Translations under genes and position numbers: made by a program | Shown here: in pieces, positions 29,544 to 33,338 of the stretch | Layout of the letters: every line of letters begins with the position of its first letter | Position numbering within the stretch: position 1 is the first letter of the stretch | The notes under the pieces: generated by a model | Seen by the model: only the letters and a program-made list of their open reading frames with translations | Told to the model about the DNA's origin: nothing | Databases searched by the model: none | Source: Candidatus Dactylopiibacterium carminicum | Lineage (GTDB): Bacteria; Pseudomonadota; Gammaproteobacteria; Burkholderiales; Rhodocyclaceae | Direction: 5' to 3' | Assembly (NCBI RefSeq): GCF_014736495.1 | Contig: NZ_MDUX01000039.1 | Location: forward strand, 1-33,338 | DNA: 33,338 bases

Positions 29544-30401
29544 ATGGTAGAGACCTCTGAGCGTCGCGCAGCGTTCAGTGCTGCGATCGAAGCTGAGCTC
29601 CGGAGCGGGGAACTGAGCTTTCCAACCAGCATGCAGGCGGCTATCCGCATCCGCAAGGCGCTGGAGGATCAGGATTCCGGACTGAGTGCCGTGGCGCGTG
29701 CGATCAGTCTGGAGCCACTGCTGTCCGTGAAGTTGTTACGTATGGCCAATTCCGCGTTTTTCAACCCGACGGGAATGGAAGTCACCGATGTGCAGCGTGC
29801 GTTGATGCGTGTGGGCGTCAACAACGCCCGCACGCTGGCTTTTGCGGTGATCGGCGATCAACTGGCCACAGCCGACGAGTTCGCGCCGGTCTGGCGGCTG
29901 GCCGATCAGCTGTGGCGGCATTCACTGGACGTAGCATCTCTGGCGCATGCGATGGCCGTGCAGCTGGAGAACGTCGTGCCGGATACCGCATTGCTCGCCG
30001 GCATGGTGCATGACATCGGGCAGTTCTACTTGCTTTCGCGCGTGCACGAATACCCCGAACTGCTGGAGGAGGAGAGCGAACTGGCTGATTTCATCCTCTA
30101 TTGGGATGTGCGTGTGGGCCAGGCGGTACTGCGCGCGTTGGGAACGCCAGCCGTGATCTGCGACGCCGTCGCGGCGCAGGAGTCCTGCACGGGAAACTGG
30201 CCACCCCGGCAACTGTCCGACATCCTGTTTCTGGCCAACACGGCAGCCGGCATCGCAAATCCTTTCTCCACTTTGTCCTTGGAGGAATTGCTGCTTCGGC
30301 GCCAGGACGCATTCGCTTCGGCGGATCAGGACGTGATCCATCGGTTGCTTGATGAGGCCAGGGTACGCCGTGCCGCTGCGCTGGCGATGCTGAGTGTGTG
30401 A
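29544..30401 (+). CDS. HDOD-domain signalling protein
   Basis: A 285-residue protein consisting almost entirely of an HDOD domain (about 15-215), a degenerate HD-related fold common in bacterial signalling. The marks are FPTSMQAAIRIRKAL, LEPLLSVKLLRMANSAFFNP, the helix ALMRVGVNNARTLAFAV and MVHDIGQFYLLSRVHEYPEL. HDOD proteins usually lack metal-dependent phosphohydrolase activity and act through protein interaction. The ATG has AGGGAG eight bases upstream. It is divergent from prlC (79 bp) and followed by an FHA-EAL gene, so the pair probably belongs to one c-di-GMP-linked pathway. Confidence 0.9.
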   Translation: MVETSERRAAFSAAIEAELRSGELSFPTSMQAAIRIRKALEDQDSGLSAVARAISLEPLLSVKLLRMANSAFFNPTGMEVTDVQRALMRVGVNNARTLAFAVIGDQLATADEFAPVWRLADQLWRHSLDVASLAHAMAVQLENVVPDTALLAGMVHDIGQFYLLSRVHEYPELLEEESELADFILYWDVRVGQAVLRALGTPAVICDAVAAQESCTGNWPPRQLSDILFLANTAAGIANPFSTLSLEELLLRRQDAFASADQDVIHRLLDEARVRRAAALAMLSV

Positions 30402-30484
30402 TCGCGCCGCGAAGTGCGGCATTTCAGTTCGAGCCTGTTAAGCTGTCGTCCCCTGGTCGGGGCGATCGGGATATATGGATCGAG

Positions 30485-31612
30485 ATGAAGAAGCTGCGGG
30501 AGGGAGGCGTGGAGAAGTTGTGGTTCATGGAATCCATCGCGGCGGATGGTGTGCGGATGACCTACAACATCACGCATCTGCCTTTCCGGATAGGACGCGA
30601 TCAGGACAATGATCTTGTGGTGGGCTCCCTAGGCTTGAGCCGTCATCATGCCTTGCTGACGCCAGACGTGAGCGGTCGGCTGCGTCTCACCGATCTCAAC
30701 AGTACCAATGGCAGTTTCGTCAATCGTGTGCGGCTGGAAGGCTCTTGCCTGCTGCAGGAGAGCGATATCGTCCATTTCGGGACCGAGGAGTTCCGGATCC
30801 GGCTTCACCAGGAAGAGGCAACGGATTTTGATATCGGTGATGGTACCCGGACCATGCTGGTGCCGGATGGGCTGAGTCTTTCCGAACGTTTCGTACAGCA
30901 TGAGGCCGAATTTCTTGATCTGTTGGAAGGGCAGGGGCTCAGTGGTGCTGCACAGCCCATTGTGCGGGCGGAGGATCGTAGCGTCTTCGCTTATGAGCTG
31001 CTTGGGCGCGCAAACCACCCCTTGTTGCCACAAACCCCGATCCGCCTGTTCGAGCTTGCCAGTGCACTGGATCGGGAAGTCGACTTGAGCGCTGCGTTTC
31101 GGCGCTTCGGTATTGCCGAAATCGCTCCTCGCCTGTCTGGCTATCCCTTGTTCGTGAATACGCATCCGAAGGAAACTTTTTCTCCGGAATTCTTCGAGTC
31201 ACTGGGATGCTTGCGCACCCAATTGCCGGAACTTTCTCTGGTGGTCGAGATCCACGAAGCGGCGGTAACTGATGCGATTCAATTGCGCGAGGCGACTGCC
31301 AGTCTGCGTGAAATCGGCGTGCGCTTCGCCTACGATGATTTCGGTGCAGGTCAGGCACGTCTTATCGAATTGGGCGATGTGCCCGCCGACTTTGTGAAGT
31401 TCGACATGGGGTTGGTTCATGACATCCATAGGGCGAGTTCACGCAAGCTCCGGGTCGTCAGCGACCTGGTTCGACTGGTGCTCGATCTCGGTTCGGTGCC
31501 TGTGGCAGAGGGCGTGGAAACCGAGCAGGAATTTGCCATTTGTCACGATATTGGATTCAGATTGATCCAGGGCTATCTCACCGGCATGCCAATACCGGTT
31601 GAGCGTCTTTGA
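30485..31612 (+). CDS. FHA-EAL protein, predicted c-di-GMP phosphodiesterase
   Basis: A 375-residue two-domain protein. An N-terminal FHA domain (about 25-110; FRIGRDQDNDLVVGSLGLSRHH, then DLNSTNGSFVN) should bind phosphothreonine peptides. A C-terminal EAL domain (about 150-372) carries every residue needed for catalysis: Glu171 in ELLGR, Asn225 in VNTH, Glu255 in VEIHE, Asp284-Asp285 in YDDFGAG, Lys305 in VKFD, Glu342 in AEGVE and Gln362 in IQGYL. It should therefore hydrolyse c-di-GMP in response to a phosphorylated partner. The start is uncertain: ATG 30485 is preferred; GTG 30398 overlaps the HDOD stop by 4 bp but adds 29 residues with poor codon use; GTG 30509 follows a GGGAG site. Confidence 0.88.
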   Translation: MKKLREGGVEKLWFMESIAADGVRMTYNITHLPFRIGRDQDNDLVVGSLGLSRHHALLTPDVSGRLRLTDLNSTNGSFVNRVRLEGSCLLQESDIVHFGTEEFRIRLHQEEATDFDIGDGTRTMLVPDGLSLSERFVQHEAEFLDLLEGQGLSGAAQPIVRAEDRSVFAYELLGRANHPLLPQTPIRLFELASALDREVDLSAAFRRFGIAEIAPRLSGYPLFVNTHPKETFSPEFFESLGCLRTQLPELSLVVEIHEAAVTDAIQLREATASLREIGVRFAYDDFGAGQARLIELGDVPADFVKFDMGLVHDIHRASSRKLRVVSDLVRLVLDLGSVPVAEGVETEQEFAICHDIGFRLIQGYLTGMPIPVERL

Positions 31613-31704
31613 ACGAATGCCCGCCCGGCCGTCCGTTTCACTCTTGCCCAGGTTTGCCGGGCCGGCGGATACTCGGTGGCTGTATGCAAGACAGGGAGAG
31701 CAAA

Positions 31705-32079
31705 GTGGATCGTCTGATTAGACGGGCAGGCAGTCTGTTGCTGAGCTTGGTTGCCGTATCTGCACAAGCCGAGATCTACAAGTGGATCGATACCGAGGGG
31801 CGCACGCATTACAGTAATGTACCTCCCCAGAATGTGAAAACCCAGCCGGTTCGTAACGACGGGGTCACAGTGTTGCCAGCCATGGTGAAGCCGGCGACGA
31901 ATGCGGTGTCTGCTCCGGCAGTAGTGCCCGGCGAGGTCGCGGTGCGCGATGCGCCCGTTGCGGCATCGGCGCCCTCCACAGCCTCGGCGCCAGTATCCCG
32001 TGATGGTCCGGTTGCCGGGGCTTCCGCTGCGACGCAGGCGGTGCCCAAGAGGGGGCGCCCACCGGAAGACAGGCAATGA
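31705..32079 (+). CDS. Small exported DUF4124-type protein
   Basis: About 124 residues. A signal peptide (MDRLIRRAGSLLLSLVAVSAQA) is followed by the short DUF4124 motif EIYKWIDTEGRTHYSNVPP and then a long low-complexity Pro/Ala/Val/Ser tail ending in basic residues. Function is unknown; such proteins are exported to the periplasm. GTG at 31705 is preferred because GGGAGAG stands four bases before it and the signal peptide then begins correctly. ATG at 31684 would add seven polar residues. It lies between the FHA-EAL gene and the ROK regulator. Confidence 0.75.
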   Translation: MDRLIRRAGSLLLSLVAVSAQAEIYKWIDTEGRTHYSNVPPQNVKTQPVRNDGVTVLPAMVKPATNAVSAPAVVPGEVAVRDAPVAASAPSTASAPVSRDGPVAGASAATQAVPKRGRPPEDRQ

Positions 32080-32130
32080 AATCAAAACACTGCGCCGGAA
32101 TGCATCGGCCGCAGCTTACGGGGTTCTGGC

Positions 32131-33306
32131 ATGGTCATTAGCGGTAACCAGCGTTTCATCCGCAACGTCAACCGGATCGCCATCCTGCGTGCATTGCGTG
32201 ACGCCAGCGGCCTTTCCCGTGCTGATCTGGCTGACCTTACGGGGCTGACTCGCAGCGCGATCGGGCGTTTGGTGGATGGGTTGATAGCAGAAGGCTGGGT
32301 TGCCGAGGACAAAAGTGTGCCTTCCGGAGCGCTGGGGCGGAGGCCCACACCGTTGAGGCTTGATACGCAGCGTTTGCTGGTGCTTGGTACGGATTTCAAC
32401 TCGGAGCGGATTCACGTGGCCGCCTGCAGTATCGATGGCAATCTGCGCGCGTTTGAAGAGGAGAGCGTGCGGGGGCTGGATGGTCACTCTGTGCTGAAAC
32501 GTCTGGCTCGGCTCGTTGAACGTGTGACGCATCCTTACATGATGCGTGGTTTCCAGTTTCGTGGAATGGGGGTGGCTGCCCCGGGAACGGTCGATGGGCC
32601 GAAAGGTGTTCTGCTTCAATCGGACTCGACGGGATGGCACGATCTGCCCGTCATCTGTTTGCTGCGCGAGCAATTGTCCGAGCCCTGGTTGACCGGTATA
32701 CCGCTACTGGTCGAGCGTGCAGTGTGCTGTGTAGCCATGCAGTTCGTGCATACCGGTAAGCGACCACTGACGGATTCCCTGGTGTATGTCCATCTGGGAC
32801 AGAAACTGGCTTGTGCTGCAGTGGTGGATGGCGTGCTGGTCAAGGGCGCGCACGGTTTGGCTGGCAGGGTAGGGCATCAGCAACTGCTACCCGATGGCCC
32901 GATGTGTGCCTGTGGTCAACGCGGATGTGCCAATGCCACTCTGAGCCTGCAGGCAATGCAGATGGAACTGGGGGTCGATGGGGCGGCTGCCTTGCAGGCC
33001 AGGCTTGCGCTACGCGATGAAGCGGCGTCTGCCGTGCTGAATCGTGCAGCTGATCTGCTGGCCAGATTTCTCCACAATCTCGGGCAGGTTTATGGAATGG
33101 ACCGTCTCTTGCTCGGTGGCCCCGTGGTTGAGCTGGGGAACGACTTTCTGACGAGAGTGGCGATACAACTGGGAGTATTCGCAGGGCAACCGCCAAAGCC
33201 ATTGCAGTTAGCTCCCAGACCTGTCCATGCGGCTGCGCAGGGCGCTGCGAGTCTTATGCTGCGACATCTGCTCGACGTGGAAGCTGAATCGCCCCGGGTT
33301 TCCTAG
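32131..33306 (+). CDS. ROK-family transcriptional regulator, 3' tip replaced by terminal repeat
   Basis: A 391-residue ROK protein of the NagC/Mlc/XylR repressor type. An N-terminal winged helix-turn-helix (about 12-60; NRIAILRALRDASGLSRADLADLTGLTRSAIGRLVDGLI) is followed by a ROK sugar-kinase-like domain with the structural zinc site (His249, Cys259, Cys261, Cys266 in GHQQLLPDGPMCACGQRGC). The catalytic Asp region of true ROK kinases reads VERAVCCVAM here, so it is probably a regulator without kinase activity. The last native residues are about RHLLDVEA; the final six codons and stop (from 33284) come from the inverted terminal repeat. It may still be functional because little is lost. Its effector sugar cannot be inferred. 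Confidence 0.88.
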   Translation: MVISGNQRFIRNVNRIAILRALRDASGLSRADLADLTGLTRSAIGRLVDGLIAEGWVAEDKSVPSGALGRRPTPLRLDTQRLLVLGTDFNSERIHVAACSIDGNLRAFEEESVRGLDGHSVLKRLARLVERVTHPYMMRGFQFRGMGVAAPGTVDGPKGVLLQSDSTGWHDLPVICLLREQLSEPWLTGIPLLVERAVCCVAMQFVHTGKRPLTDSLVYVHLGQKLACAAVVDGVLVKGAHGLAGRVGHQQLLPDGPMCACGQRGCANATLSLQAMQMELGVDGAAALQARLALRDEAASAVLNRAADLLARFLHNLGQVYGMDRLLLGGPVVELGNDFLTRVAIQLGVFAGQPPKPLQLAPRPVHAAAQGAASLMLRHLLDVEAESPRVS

Positions 33307-33338
33307 ACAGCCCCGAGCTTCATGAAATACTGTTTTTC
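33284..33338. repeat. Right copy of 55-bp inverted terminal repeat, likely IS end
   Basis: Exact reverse complement of 1-55. From 33285 outward it reads TGAATCGCCCCGGGTTTCC, the same inner-to-outer direction as the left copy, so the same element end faces this region from both sides. It supplies the last codons and the stop of the ROK gene. Confidence 0.8.

Noticed and set aside
30398..30484. N-terminal extension of the FHA-EAL protein from GTG overlapping the HDOD stop
   Set aside because: The 29 extra residues include rare codons (CGA, ATA), are not part of the FHA fold and read like a spacer; kept only as an alternative start.

Overview
This 33.3 kb window is GC-rich chromosomal DNA, best explained as a betaproteobacterium, probably near Rhodocyclales. 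The evidence is the gene order: ppc divergent from hemC-hemD-hemX-hemY, thrS-infC-rpmI-rplT-pheS-pheT-ihfA-merR-tRNA-Pro, and surE-pcm-nlpD-rpoS. Species cannot be fixed from the sequence alone. A perfect 55-bp inverted repeat (1-55 and 33284-33338) forms both ends. Its inner edge, read outward, starts TGAATCGCCCCGGG like an IS3-family terminus, and both flanking genes are cut there. The window is therefore most likely a contig bounded by two oppositely oriented copies of one insertion sequence.

Layout. 56-1313 (+): a YdgA/DUF945-type gene that has lost its 5' end and carries a frameshift. 1338-7959 (-): apaG, an MCE/Mla-type lipid ABC transporter (outer-membrane lipoprotein, MCE protein, ATPase, STAS-permease fusion) and ppc, closely packed with ppc first. 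8089-12137 (+): hemC-hemD-hemX-hemY for uroporphyrinogen synthesis, running directly into ybeY and corC. 13476-16086: ahpC and ahpF, with an OxyR-like half-site upstream and strong hairpins between them. 16128-23772: a translation block of tRNA-Val, thrS, infC, rpmI, rplT, pheS, pheT, ihfA and a MerR regulator, followed by tRNA-Pro. 24024-27355: surE-pcm-nlpD and a clearly dead rpoS. 27413-29464 (-): prlC oligopeptidase. 29544-33306 (+): an HDOD protein, an FHA-EAL c-di-GMP phosphodiesterase, a small DUF4124 exported protein and a ROK-family regulator cut at its 3' tip by the terminal repeat.

The most interesting signal is between tRNA-Val and thrS. An 11-codon ORF with a good ribosome-binding site encodes MFRTRTTWNAF (three Thr codons, two adjacent). 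It is followed by a strong intrinsic terminator and by an alternative 10-bp pairing that would sequester the 5' arm of that terminator. Positions and spacing fit a classical ribosome-mediated attenuator sensing threonyl-tRNA charging in front of thrS, apparently transcribed from the tRNA-Val promoter.

The second striking feature is decay. rpoS carries three separate lesions (a frameshift, an in-frame TAG, and loss of the region 4.2 DNA-binding helix). The ydgA-like gene is broken, and an IS-like repeat flanks the window. Together these suggest recent relaxed selection, for example a host-associated or otherwise buffered lifestyle; that is inference. Nearly all housekeeping genes appear intact with their catalytic motifs.
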